Shown: positions 27,246-36,691 of the stretch, one piece after another
Layout: each line of letters begins with the position of its first letter
Position numbering within the stretch: the first letter of the stretch is position 1
The notes under the pieces: model-generated
Databases searched by the model: none
What the model was told of the DNA's origin: nothing
The model's input: the letters and a program-made list of their open reading frames with translations, nothing else
Position numbers and translations under genes: made by a program
Origin: CAKSHP01 sp045636325
Lineage (GTDB): Bacteria > Bacillota > Clostridia > UBA1381 > UMGS1253
Length of the DNA stretch: 64,000 bases
NCBI GenBank assembly: GCA_045636325.1
Contig: JAZTXH010000011.1
Span: forward strand, 1-64,000
Direction of reading: 5' to 3'

Positions 27246-27290
27246 AAAAAACAGCGAAGTAAAGTTTAAAACTATACTTCGCTGTTTTTT
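27246..27290 (-). terminator. Terminator of the hydrogenase operon
   Basis: AAAAAACAGCGAAGTA and TACTTCGCTGTTTTTT around an 11-base loop, right after the hydA stop (27305). Confidence 0.92.
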
Positions 27291-27304
27291 ATAAAGTATT
27301 TATA

Positions 27305-29032
27305 TTAAAATTTTTCTCTTGCTACATAATGTGTGTGAAGTAATTCATGCGCCTTATGAGAGTTAGGCTCACCAAAGTACTCTTTGTACATTAATTCAAC
27401 ATCAGGATTCTTATGACTCTGACGAACAGGTGCTTTTGCATCTTCTTCATAAAGCGCCTTTGCACGCTCTGCCTTAAGGTCGATATCCATTTGACATTTA
27501 GCAGAAACGATAGGCTGACCACCACCTGTTACACATCCGCCGGGGCAAGCCATAACTTCGATAAAGTGATATGTCTTTTCTCCTGCTTTAATAGAATCCA
27601 TAAGCTTTCTTGCATTACCAAGGCCGTGTACTATAGCAACATTTACCATCTGACCGCCAAGCTCAAGAGATGCTTCTTTAATTCCTTCAACACCTCTTAC
27701 TGCTTCAAACTCAAGCTTTTCTAAAGACTTGCCGTTTAATATTTCAGCAACTGTACGAAGTGCTGCTTCCATAACACCACCGGTTGCACCAAAAATAACA
27801 CCTGCGCCTGTATCTGTGCCAAAGGGCGAATCAAAAGTTTCATCAGGAAGCTTATCAAAAATTAGACCTGACTGTTTTATCATTCTTGCAAGCTCACGTG
27901 TTGTAATAACAACATCAACATCATTCGCCATTTCTTCACGCTGTGCTTCAAATTTCTTAGCTACACAAGGCATTACAGACACAACATAAATCTTTTTAGG
28001 GTCAATGTTATTTTTCTCTGCATAGTAAGATTTCAAAACTGCACCAAACATTTCGTGTGGTGACTTGCAGCTCGAAAGATTCGGTATAAATTCGGGGTAA
28101 TTGTGTTCACAGAACTTAATCCAACCGGGACTGCATGATGTAATCATAGGAAGTGTGCCACCGTTTTTAATTCTGCCAAGTAACTCTGTTCCTTCTTCCA
28201 TAATTGTAAGGTCAGCTGCAGTATTTGTGTCAAACACTTTATCAAATCCCATTCTTCTTAGTGCTGCTGCCATTTTGCCTGTAACAGGTGTACCAATCGG
28301 ATAACCGAATTCTTCACCTAAAGCAGCACGAACAGCAGGAGCTGTCTGAACGATAACATGCATGTCAGGATTATTAAGTGCCGCCCATACATCATCTGTG
28401 TTATCCTTTTCACGAAGAGCACCAACGGGACATGCCGCAATACACTGACCGCAGTTTACACATGAAACTTCTTTTAATGACTTATCAAATGCACATGCAA
28501 TCTTTGTATTAAATCCTCTTTCTGTAGCGTCAATTGCGCCAACGGTCTGAATATTTTTACATACACTTACACAACGTCTGCAAAGAACACACTTGTTATT
28601 ATCACGAACAATTGAGGGCGAAAGGGCATCTATAGCATATTCTTTTCTTTCGCCTTCAAAAGCGATACCTGTAACACCTAAATCATCAGAAAGCTTCTGC
28701 AATTCACAGTTCTGATTTCTTATACATGTAAGACACTTGCGGTCATGATTTGATAAAAGAAGCTCAAGTGTAACCTTTCTTGCATCTCTTACCTTCTGAG
28801 TATTTGTTTTAACTTCCAGCCCCTCAGATACCGGATACACACAAGCTGCCTGAAGTGCTCTTGCAGTTGAAACTTCAACCACACACATACGACAGGAACC
28901 TGTCTGACTCACGTTTTTCATATAACAAAGGGTGGGAATATCTATATTAGCCATACGAGCAGCTTCCAAAACAGTAATACCTGCAGGAACACTGATTTCT
29001 ATACCGTTAATTTTAATATTTACGTTTTCCAT
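27305..29032 (-). CDS. hydA: [FeFe] hydrogenase catalytic subunit
   Basis: 575 residues. Domain order: N-terminal 2Fe-2S (C36, C47, C50 and one later Cys), a His-ligated 4Fe-4S region (HDRKCLTC), two 4Fe-4S ferredoxin-like repeats, then the H-cluster domain with TSCSPGWIKFCE, MPCVAKKFEA and the MACPGGCVTGGG motif. It produces or consumes H2 in the cytoplasm. With HydB and HydC upstream it resembles the NAD- and ferredoxin-linked, electron-bifurcating trimeric enzymes of clostridia. H-cluster insertion would need HydE (encoded at 53.4 kb), HydF and HydG (not in the window). Confidence 0.95.
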   Translation of the reverse strand: MENVNIKINGIEISVPAGITVLEAARMANIDIPTLCYMKNVSQTGSCRMCVVEVSTARALQAACVYPVSEGLEVKTNTQKVRDARKVTLELLLSNHDRKCLTCIRNQNCELQKLSDDLGVTGIAFEGERKEYAIDALSPSIVRDNNKCVLCRRCVSVCKNIQTVGAIDATERGFNTKIACAFDKSLKEVSCVNCGQCIAACPVGALREKDNTDDVWAALNNPDMHVIVQTAPAVRAALGEEFGYPIGTPVTGKMAAALRRMGFDKVFDTNTAADLTIMEEGTELLGRIKNGGTLPMITSCSPGWIKFCEHNYPEFIPNLSSCKSPHEMFGAVLKSYYAEKNNIDPKKIYVVSVMPCVAKKFEAQREEMANDVDVVITTRELARMIKQSGLIFDKLPDETFDSPFGTDTGAGVIFGATGGVMEAALRTVAEILNGKSLEKLEFEAVRGVEGIKEASLELGGQMVNVAIVHGLGNARKLMDSIKAGEKTYHFIEVMACPGGCVTGGGQPIVSAKCQMDIDLKAERAKALYEEDAKAPVRQSHKNPDVELMYKEYFGEPNSHKAHELLHTHYVAREKF

Positions 29033-29050
29033 TATACTATCACTCCCCTC

Positions 29051-30931
29051 TTATTTCTTAACAATAGCGTTAAACTTACATGTAGACATACATACTCCAC
29101 ACTTAATACACTTAGACTGATCAATTGTATGAGCTGTTTTAACTGCACCTTCAATAGCTCCAACAGGACACTTTCTTGCACAAGCTGTACAACCTTTACA
29201 CTTATCTTCTTCAATAGTATAACTCATAAGCTTCTTACAAACACCGGCAGGACATCTCTTGTCACGAACGTGAGCAATATATTCGTCCTTAAAGTATTTT
29301 AATGTGCTTAATACAGGATTTGGGGCTGTCTGACCAAGACCACAGAAAGAAGATGCCTTAATTGCATTACACAATTCTTCAAGCTTGTCAAGGTCTTCCA
29401 TTTCACCCCTGCCGTCAGTAATCTTTTCTAAAATTTCGTACAGACGCTTTGTACCTATACGGCAAGGTGAACACTTACCGCATGATTCATCAACAGTAAA
29501 CTCTAAAAAGAATTTTGCAATATCAACCATACAGTTGTCTTCATCCATAACAATAAGTCCGCCTGAACCCATCATTGAACCGATAGCCATAAGTGAATCA
29601 TAGTCAATGGGAGTGTCAAGATGTGTAGAGGGAATACATCCGCCTGAAGGACCACCTGTCTGAGCGGCTTTAAACTTCTTGCCGTTAGGAATACCGCCGC
29701 CGATTTCTTCAATGATTTCGCGAAGTGTTGTACCCATAGGCACTTCCACCAAACCTGTATTTTTAATCTTACCGCCAAGAGCGAATACTTTTGTACCCTT
29801 ACTCTTTTCAGTACCGATTGAATTAAACCAGTCAACACCTCTTAAAATAATGTGAGGAATGTTTGCATATGTTTCAACATTATTTAAGATGGTGGGTTTT
29901 TCCCAAAGACCTTTTACAGCTGGGAACGGAGGACGGCTCTTAGGCTCACCTCTGTGACCTTCAATAGAAGTCATAAGTGCTGTTTCCTCACCACAAACAA
30001 ACGCACCCGCGCCAAGACGTATTTCAACGTCAAAGCTAAAGTCTGACCCGAAAATGTTTTTGCCTAAAACTCCAAGCTCTCTTGCCTGGTCAATAGCTTT
30101 CTGCAAACGCTGAACAGCGATTGGATACTCTGCTCTTATATAAACATAACCCTGGTCTGAACCGATTGCATAACCCGCAATAGCCATAGCTTCCAAAACA
30201 ACGTGAGGGTCACCTTCGAGCACACTTCTGTCCATAAATGCACCCGGATCACCTTCGTCAGCATTACATCCAACATATTTCTGACCCTTGGGCTGTTTTG
30301 CAGCAAAATCCCATTTCATGCCTGTGGGGAACCCTGCACCGCCACGACCGCGAAGATTTGACTTTTTCATTGTGTCAATAACTTCTTCAGGTGTCATTTC
30401 CTTAACGACTTTTGCAAGCGCCATGTATCCATCCATTGCAATGTATTCATTGATGTCTTCCGGATTGATAACACCACAGTTACGAAGTGCGATACGCTGC
30501 TGCTTTTTATAAAAATCAATTTCATTCAAAGGCTTGATTTCGTCATCACCATGGACGCTTTCTTCATAAAGAAGCTCTTTAACAACATTACCTTTTACTA
30601 AATGCTCCTCTACAATTTTTTCAATATCCTCAAGTTTTACCATACTGTAAAAAGCACCTTCAGGATAAATAATAACAATAGGACCTAATGCACAGAGGCC
30701 GAAACAACCTGTCTGTACAACTTTCACTTCGTTTTCAAGACCCTTTGCCTTAATCTGTTTATTAAACTCGTCCTGTAATTTTACAGAGCCTGAGGAAGTA
30801 CATCCTGTACCACCGCAAACCATTACATGTGCCCTATATTCATCTCTCGGACAATCCTTAAGACCTTTTCTGATTACAACCTCAGCCAAAGCCTTCTGGC
30901 GGATCTGATCCAATTCTGTTATACTCTTCAT
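29051..30931 (-). CDS. hydB: NuoF-like hydrogenase flavoprotein subunit
   Basis: The start at 30931 follows GGGAGG; the upstream in-frame ATG at 30952 has no site. 626 residues. N-terminal thioredoxin-like 2Fe-2S domain (CGGTGCTSS and TGCFGLCALGP), then NADH/FMN domain with GRGGAGFPTGMKW and CNADEGDPGAF, an SLBB region, a 4Fe-4S (CGKCSPCRIG) and two C-terminal 4Fe-4S repeats. It is the NAD(P)H-reacting hub of bifurcating HydABC/HndABCD-type complexes. Bifurcation is inference from the subunit set. Confidence 0.94.
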   Translation of the reverse strand: MKSITELDQIRQKALAEVVIRKGLKDCPRDEYRAHVMVCGGTGCTSSGSVKLQDEFNKQIKAKGLENEVKVVQTGCFGLCALGPIVIIYPEGAFYSMVKLEDIEKIVEEHLVKGNVVKELLYEESVHGDDEIKPLNEIDFYKKQQRIALRNCGVINPEDINEYIAMDGYMALAKVVKEMTPEEVIDTMKKSNLRGRGGAGFPTGMKWDFAAKQPKGQKYVGCNADEGDPGAFMDRSVLEGDPHVVLEAMAIAGYAIGSDQGYVYIRAEYPIAVQRLQKAIDQARELGVLGKNIFGSDFSFDVEIRLGAGAFVCGEETALMTSIEGHRGEPKSRPPFPAVKGLWEKPTILNNVETYANIPHIILRGVDWFNSIGTEKSKGTKVFALGGKIKNTGLVEVPMGTTLREIIEEIGGGIPNGKKFKAAQTGGPSGGCIPSTHLDTPIDYDSLMAIGSMMGSGGLIVMDEDNCMVDIAKFFLEFTVDESCGKCSPCRIGTKRLYEILEKITDGRGEMEDLDKLEELCNAIKASSFCGLGQTAPNPVLSTLKYFKDEYIAHVRDKRCPAGVCKKLMSYTIEEDKCKGCTACARKCPVGAIEGAVKTAHTIDQSKCIKCGVCMSTCKFNAIVKK

Positions 30932-31015
30932 AACCGTCCTCCCTGTATTCAAGATAATAGTTAATAAATATCTGATAATATCAAAATAAAAATTTTGTTT
31001 TATCCAATGTAATTA

Positions 31016-31507
31016 TCAGTCCATGTATTTTGCTAAAATATCTGCAACATCGTCCGGCAAAAGCTTGCCGTAAACTTCGTCATTAATTGTCATAACCGGA
31101 GCAAGACCGCAAGCTCCTATACAACGTGTAGCAACCAAAGAGAATTTACCATCAGGTGTACATTCGCCAACCTCAATACCCAAAATCTCTTTCACCTTTT
31201 CCAAAATCTTGTCACTGCCTTTTACATAACAAGCAGTGCCCAAACAAATACCAATTTCATACTGACCTTTGGGATTAAGTGAGAACTGAGTGTAGAAAGT
31301 AACAATTCCGTAAACCTCCGCAAGTGGAACTCCCAAGCCTTCTGCAATCATAGTTTGAACCTCAATCGGAAGATAACCATATACTTCCTGAGCCTTGTGA
31401 AGAACAGGAATAACTGCACCGCGGACATCTTTGTGTTCTTCAATTATTTTCTTAAGCTTTTCCGCCTGTTCCTGTGTTCCGTTAAAGGGTATAGCCTTCT
31501 TTTCCAT
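31016..31507 (-). CDS. hydC: NuoE-like 2Fe-2S hydrogenase subunit
   Basis: The start at 31507 (ATG) was chosen over the TTG two codons upstream; GGGAGG lies nine bases ahead. 163 residues, a thioredoxin-like fold with the four cysteines in G-x-C-x4-C and ATRCIGACGLAP, as in NuoE/HydC. It donates electrons between HydB and HydA. First gene of hydCBA. Confidence 0.94.
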   Translation of the reverse strand: MEKKAIPFNGTQEQAEKLKKIIEEHKDVRGAVIPVLHKAQEVYGYLPIEVQTMIAEGLGVPLAEVYGIVTFYTQFSLNPKGQYEIGICLGTACYVKGSDKILEKVKEILGIEVGECTPDGKFSLVATRCIGACGLAPVMTINDEVYGKLLPDDVADILAKYMD

Positions 31508-31572
31508 CAACAAAAACCTCCCATATATGAATTTATGTTAATTTATTAACTATTTAATAAATCGTTCATTTT

Positions 31573-31601
31573 ATTATACCAAACACGCAAATAAAATTCA
31601 A
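31573..31601 (-). promoter_or_regulatory. Promoter of hydCBA
   Basis: On the minus strand TTGAAT (31596-31601), 17 bases, TATAAT (31573-31578), about 65 bases before hydC. Confidence 0.8.
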
Positions 31602-31651
31602 TAGTTTTAGACATTTTTTTAATATTTTTTCACACTATTTTACCTTAACGC

Positions 31652-31703
31652 AAAAAACAAGGCTGTCTTCCTTTTATAAAGAAAAACACAGCCTTGTTTT
31701 TTT
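31652..31703 (-). terminator. Terminator of the polysaccharide operon
   Basis: AAAAAACAAGGCTGT and ACAGCCTTGTTTTTTT around a 21-base loop, directly after the GNAT stop (31705). Confidence 0.92.
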
Positions 31704-31704
31704 A

Positions 31705-32169
31705 TTAAAGTATTTCTTCCATAACTGTTTTCTGAGGCTTAAATCCCAGCTTTTCATAAAAATTTTTAGCCTCGCTGTTACATTCCCACACATTAAGTGT
31801 GATGTTGTAGCATCCGATTTCTTTTGCATAAGCCTTTACATATTCATAAAGTCTGTTTCCAATCTTTTTACCTCTTGCGTTTTCATCAACGCACAAATCG
31901 TCAACATAAAGACTTTTCATATCTTGAAAAATATTATCTCCTTCAATTTGTTTTATAATGCAAAAGCAATAACCCAAAACTTCACCGTTAAAATCATACA
32001 CAAAAACAGGAGTCAAATCATTGTCTATAATTTTTTTTAGCTCATCGTCAGTGTATTTTCTGCAATTTGCTTTAAAAATGTCACTTCTGCCCTTATGATG
32101 CACATCTAAAACCTGACTCAAAAGCTTCTTAACAGCTTCAATATCTTTTATTTCACAACGCCTTATCAT
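31705..32169 (-). CDS. GNAT-family N-acetyltransferase
   Basis: The start at 32169 uses AAGGATG in the end of the upstream epimerase gene as ribosome binding site. 154 residues: DLCVDENARGKKIGNRLYEY is the acetyl-CoA pyrophosphate loop, then a Y near the C-terminus (NFYEKLGF). Last gene of the polysaccharide operon; it could acetylate an amino sugar, but a general acetyltransferase is equally possible. Confidence 0.88.
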   Translation of the reverse strand: MIRRCEIKDIEAVKKLLSQVLDVHHKGRSDIFKANCRKYTDDELKKIIDNDLTPVFVYDFNGEVLGYCFCIIKQIEGDNIFQDMKSLYVDDLCVDENARGKKIGNRLYEYVKAYAKEIGCYNITLNVWECNSEAKNFYEKLGFKPQKTVMEEIL

Positions 32170-32171
32170 TT

Positions 32172-33317
32172 TTACACATCCTTGCGCCATACCATTTTAT
32201 TAACAACGCCTGTGTAGCTTTGAATAATTTTTACAACCTTACTCGAAACATTTATTTCCTCATAAACAGTCACAACTGTTCCCAAATCACCGTTTTTATT
32301 CATTTCAACAGCCACATCAACCGCCTGCAACACCTGTTCTGTTGTAATTCCCGCCAGAATAAAATTACCCTTATCCATAGCTTCTGGACGCTCTGTGCTT
32401 GTTCTAATACAAATTGCAGGAATCGGGCTTCCGATTGATAAAAAGAAGCTGCTTTCTTCAGGAAGTGTTCCGCTGTCTGACACAACGGCAAAGGCATTCA
32501 TCTGCAAATTGTTATAATCATGGAATCCAAGGGGGTTATGTGCTATCACGCGCTTATCAAATACAAAGTCACGTTCTTTTATAAATTTTTCACTTCTGGG
32601 ATGACACGAATACAAAATAGGCATATCGTATTTTTCTGCCATAGCATTTACTGCATTCATAAGATTAAAGAAATTCTTTTCGTTATCAATATTTTCTTCT
32701 CTGTGGGCTGACAAAAGAATATACCTTCCCTTTTCAAGTCCAAGTCTGTTAAGCACATCACTCTTTTTAATCTGTTCTAAATTATCTGTAAGCACCTCTG
32801 CCATAGGTGAGCCTACAACATAAGTTCTTTCTTTTGCAACAGAAGATGCGTTTAAATACCTTCTTGCATGTTCAGAATAACACATATTAACATCAGAAAT
32901 AATATCTACTATCCTTCTGTTTGTTTCTTCAGGCAGACATTCATCAAAGCAACGGTTACCCGCTTCCATATGAAATATGGGAATATGAAGTCTTTTTGCA
33001 CCAATAACGGAAAGACATGAATTTGTATCACCCAAAACAAATACAGCATCGGGTCTTTCTTCAACCATAAGCTTGTACGACTTTGAAATAATGTTTCCCA
33101 TCGTCTCGCCAAGGTCACTGCCTACAGCATCAAGGTAATAATCAGGGGCTCTTAATCCAAGGTCATCAAAAAACACTTGATTTAGTGTATAATCCCAATT
33201 TTGTCCGGTGTGCACTAGAATTTGGTCAAAATATTTATCACAAGCTTTTATGCATGCACTAAGCCTGATTATTTCAGGTCTTGTTCCTATAATTGTCATC
33301 AGTTTTAACTTTTTCAC
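32172..33317 (-). CDS. UDP-N-acetyl-hexosamine 2-epimerase (WecB/CapG/FnlC-like)
   Basis: 381 residues from a GTG start with GGAGG upstream. TIIGTRPEIIRL and HTGQNWDYT are the N-terminal motifs of non-hydrolysing UDP-GlcNAc 2-epimerases. The C-terminal domain carries SDSGTLPEESSF. The CapF-like and CapE-like genes upstream point to the last step to UDP-N-acetyl-L-fucosamine rather than to ManNAc. That sugar is inference from the trio. Confidence 0.9.
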   Translation of the reverse strand: MKKLKLMTIIGTRPEIIRLSACIKACDKYFDQILVHTGQNWDYTLNQVFFDDLGLRAPDYYLDAVGSDLGETMGNIISKSYKLMVEERPDAVFVLGDTNSCLSVIGAKRLHIPIFHMEAGNRCFDECLPEETNRRIVDIISDVNMCYSEHARRYLNASSVAKERTYVVGSPMAEVLTDNLEQIKKSDVLNRLGLEKGRYILLSAHREENIDNEKNFFNLMNAVNAMAEKYDMPILYSCHPRSEKFIKERDFVFDKRVIAHNPLGFHDYNNLQMNAFAVVSDSGTLPEESSFFLSIGSPIPAICIRTSTERPEAMDKGNFILAGITTEQVLQAVDVAVEMNKNGDLGTVVTVYEEINVSSKVVKIIQSYTGVVNKMVWRKDV

Positions 33318-33331
33318 ATCAACCTTCCTCC

Positions 33332-34483
33332 TTACACCTCAAGAAAATACGTATCCGGCTTATCCAGTTCGAAACATTCATTGCACCACATTATAGTAAC
33401 CATATCTTCATCGCCGAGATTTTCAATATTATGGGTATATCCCACCGGAATATCAACAACTTCAATTTTGTCGCCGGATACAAAATATTCAACAATTTCG
33501 TCTTCTCCGGCTTTTCTGAATCGTATAACACCCTTACCGCTTACTACAACAAACTTCTCATTTTTAGTATCGTGCCAGTGATTACCTTTCACTATTCCGG
33601 GCTTTGACACATTTACACTTACCTGACCATTAACTTTACTTTTAAACATTTCTGTAAATGAACCGCGCTCATCACAATTCATTTTTAGCGGATATAAAAA
33701 GTCATCAATTTTTAAATAACTTAAATATGTACTGTACAACTTCTTTTCAAAGCTGCCTTCAGGCATATCGGGAATATAATGGTTATTTCTGCTTTCTTTA
33801 AATTCATATAAAAGATCTGCAATTTCGCCAAGACTAACCTTATGTTTTACGGTTACATCACAGAACTTGTTATTTTCGTCATAACTCTCTTTGCCCGCTG
33901 CCGCTTTTAAAAATTCTTCTATAACATCATCTATATAAGCAAGTGTAAGCACGTGATTTCTGTCATTTACAGTAATTTTAAAATCATTTGCAATATTATG
34001 GCAGAATGTTGCAATAACACTATTGTAATTTGGTCTGCACCATTTTCCAAACAAATTAGGCAGTCTGTAAACCATAACCTTTGCGCCTGTTTCCTTTGAA
34101 TATTCAAAAAGTAAATCTTCACCAGCTTTTTTACTTCTGCCGTAAGGATTGTCAAGTGCTGCCTGAATTGAAGATGTTATTACTACAGGTGCTTTGTTAT
34201 TATGCTTTTTTAATGTGTCTAAAAGCACAGACGTAAACCCAAAATTACCCTTCATAAAATCTTCTTCTTTTTCAGGTCTGTTTACCCCTGCAAGATGATA
34301 AACAAAATCACACTTACTGCAATATTCGCAGAGTTTTTCCTCCGGAGTATCAATATCATACGAAAAAACCGTAATATCCTCGCTTAAATAACGACATTTT
34401 CTTTTTCCGTCAGCAATATTTTGTAGTGCCCACACAAGATTTTTTCCAACAAATCCATTGGCACCGGTAACTAAAATGTTCAT
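33332..34483 (-). CDS. CapF-like bifunctional reductase/epimerase (SDR plus cupin)
   Basis: 383 residues. SDR Rossmann domain at residues 1-240 (GANGFVGKNLVW, then PYGRSKKAGE with the catalytic Y-x3-K), followed by a C-terminal cupin domain (GNHWHDTKNEKFVV, then HN near 362). This two-domain layout is characteristic of CapF/FnlB in UDP-L-FucNAc synthesis. The start overlaps the nucleotidyltransferase-like gene by four bases. Confidence 0.92.
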   Translation of the reverse strand: MNILVTGANGFVGKNLVWALQNIADGKRKCRYLSEDITVFSYDIDTPEEKLCEYCSKCDFVYHLAGVNRPEKEEDFMKGNFGFTSVLLDTLKKHNNKAPVVITSSIQAALDNPYGRSKKAGEDLLFEYSKETGAKVMVYRLPNLFGKWCRPNYNSVIATFCHNIANDFKITVNDRNHVLTLAYIDDVIEEFLKAAAGKESYDENNKFCDVTVKHKVSLGEIADLLYEFKESRNNHYIPDMPEGSFEKKLYSTYLSYLKIDDFLYPLKMNCDERGSFTEMFKSKVNGQVSVNVSKPGIVKGNHWHDTKNEKFVVVSGKGVIRFRKAGEDEIVEYFVSGDKIEVVDIPVGYTHNIENLGDEDMVTIMWCNECFELDKPDTYFLEV

Positions 34484-35631
34484 TTTATACCAATCCTTTT
34501 CTTAAACTGCTCTGACTTTAATGCCAAGTCTTTATCAAGATTTTTTTGCATTTTTATTTTGTTTTTTATCGTGTCTTTTTTTACAACGGAATACCCCGCT
34601 CTGTATACCCACATAGCAGGAAGCAAAAACGGCATCTTTTTTAAAATCTTATACTTTTTAGCCATTTCATTGTATGGCATAAAAAACATTCTTGCATAAT
34701 GCTTAAGTGAGCGTTGCTCAATTGCAACCGACACATTCATTTCTTCTTTTGATACCAACTCACCATTTGCGATTACATAATCCGAAAGCTCTTTTATAAC
34801 AGGATTTTTAACCTCTTCACTTTCAAACCAATATGAAGCCAATGCTCTTAAATTCCCTTCAATTTCATAAAGTTCATATTCTTTAAGCATCCGGTTTATA
34901 TAATCCCAATTAAGCTTTTCTTTATATGCTTTTATATATACCCATACATCCATTATCGATTTCATGCCAATACCCGCGTATCGCAAATGCTTTACCGCGT
35001 GTAAAATCACAAACAAATAATGATTTTCAAGTGTCAGGTTATAAAGAATTCCATCTTTTTGCTCAATGCTTTTTGCTATTTCTTCACTCAACCGATACCA
35101 TTTGTCCATATTTTTATCCATCAGGTACCTGTGAACTTCGATATTAACAAGCTTATTTAAAACGTACTTATCGTGCATTCCCATACCTATGCTGCCTTCT
35201 TCTGTAAAAAAACCTGCTTCCCTCATAATAGGATAAACCGCATCTGTATATTTTTCAGGTACATATATATCAATATCGGACGATTGCCTGAAATGCGGCT
35301 GGGGATATAAATTTTTAAGCACTATTCCTTTAAGAGGCACAAACAAAATTTTGTTTTTTTCAAATAATTCAGATACATACGAAAAATTTGCCTCCTGAGC
35401 AACATTTTTCAAAATAGCTCTCTTATAATCTTTTTCAAGCTTTTCTGCAAAAGCATAATCAATTTCAAAATCGGCCCCTTTAAGCGCCTCATAGGCAATA
35501 ACCGTAACCTGATGGCGGCGTGTAAGCTTATATAGCTTCATCATATCTGTGCCTTCCTCAGGCTTTATTAGCTTTTCACCGCACATTACGCATTTCACAA
35601 GATGAAGTAAATACTTTTCTTCTGCCGTCAT
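34480..35631 (-). CDS. Nucleotidyltransferase-fold protein (NTP_transf_5 family)
   Basis: 383 residues. LFVPLKGIVLKNLYPQ followed by SSDIDIYVPEKY gives the G-x-D-x-D-type metal-binding motif of the uncharacterised nucleotidyltransferase family PF14907. Family members are common inside surface-polysaccharide loci; the reaction is unknown. Here it sits between the CapE-like and CapF-like genes. Confidence 0.82.
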   Translation of the reverse strand: MTAEEKYLLHLVKCVMCGEKLIKPEEGTDMMKLYKLTRRHQVTVIAYEALKGADFEIDYAFAEKLEKDYKRAILKNVAQEANFSYVSELFEKNKILFVPLKGIVLKNLYPQPHFRQSSDIDIYVPEKYTDAVYPIMREAGFFTEEGSIGMGMHDKYVLNKLVNIEVHRYLMDKNMDKWYRLSEEIAKSIEQKDGILYNLTLENHYLFVILHAVKHLRYAGIGMKSIMDVWVYIKAYKEKLNWDYINRMLKEYELYEIEGNLRALASYWFESEEVKNPVIKELSDYVIANGELVSKEEMNVSVAIEQRSLKHYARMFFMPYNEMAKKYKILKKMPFLLPAMWVYRAGYSVVKKDTIKNKIKMQKNLDKDLALKSEQFKKRIGIK

Positions 35632-35650
35632 TTTTTTCTCCTAATAAGGG

Positions 35651-36691
35651 TTATTTTAAATTTTCCAGTTCCTGTCTTATGTATTCAAGGCTAAAAAGCT
35701 TTTGCTTAACCTCTTCTATGCTTAAAAGCTGCGTGTTTGAAGAATTAAACTCTGTCAAATGATTTCTCTTATTATCGCCATCTTTAAAATATTTGTCATA
35801 ATTAAGATCACGCTTGTCCGCAGGTACACGATAAAAATCACCCATATCAACAGCATTTGCGCACTCTTCGTTGGTAAGAAGTGTTTCATACATTTTCTCA
35901 CCATGACGAATACCAATAACCTTAATTTCACTTTTATTTTCTTTATCAAAAAGCTCTTTTACCGCCTGAGCCAGAACTTCAATTGTGCAGGCAGGTGCTT
36001 TCTGCACCATAATATCACCGCTGTCTGCATTTTCAAAAGCAAACAAAACAAGCTCAACCGCTTCCTCCAATGACATTATAAATCTTGTCATTTTAGGTTC
36101 AGTAACAGTTAAAGGATTACCCGCTTTTATCTGCTCAATAAAAAGCGGAATAACACTGCCTCTTGAACACATAACATTTCCGTATCTTGTGCAGCAAATA
36201 AGTGTTTTATCAGGTGATACAGTACGGCTTTTTGCCACAACCACCTTTTCCATCATAGCTTTACTTGTTCCCATTGCATTTACCGGATATGCCGCTTTAT
36301 CGGTTGAAAGGCATATTACCTTTTTAACGCCCTCATCAATTGCAGCAGTCAGCACATTATCTGTTCCCAAAACATTGGTTTTAACCGCTTCAACAGGAAA
36401 AAACTCACAAGATGGAACCTGTTTTAATGCCGCCGCATGAAAAATATAGTCCACCCCGTGCATTGCGTTTTTTACACTCTGCAAGTCACGCACATCACCT
36501 ATGTAAAATTTAATTTTAGCTGACTCTTCGGGATATTTTAACTGATACTCGTGACGCATATCGTCTTGCTTTTTTTCATCACGGGAAAAAATTCTTATCT
36601 CCCCTATATCAGTTTTTAAAAATCTGTTTAACACTGCATTACCGAACGAGCCGGTTCCACCGGTTATAAGTAAAGTTTTACCTTTAAACAT
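35651..36691 (-). CDS. CapE/FnlA-like UDP-GlcNAc 4,6-dehydratase/5-epimerase
   Basis: 346 residues, SDR family. GGTGSFGNAV is the NADP loop and VNAMGTSKAMMEK places Met at the usual catalytic Tyr position, the FlaA1/CapE feature. It should start the UDP-L-FucNAc pathway. Overlaps the FrhB-like gene by eight bases. Confidence 0.92.
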   Translation of the reverse strand: MFKGKTLLITGGTGSFGNAVLNRFLKTDIGEIRIFSRDEKKQDDMRHEYQLKYPEESAKIKFYIGDVRDLQSVKNAMHGVDYIFHAAALKQVPSCEFFPVEAVKTNVLGTDNVLTAAIDEGVKKVICLSTDKAAYPVNAMGTSKAMMEKVVVAKSRTVSPDKTLICCTRYGNVMCSRGSVIPLFIEQIKAGNPLTVTEPKMTRFIMSLEEAVELVLFAFENADSGDIMVQKAPACTIEVLAQAVKELFDKENKSEIKVIGIRHGEKMYETLLTNEECANAVDMGDFYRVPADKRDLNYDKYFKDGDNKRNHLTEFNSSNTQLLSIEEVKQKLFSLEYIRQELENLK

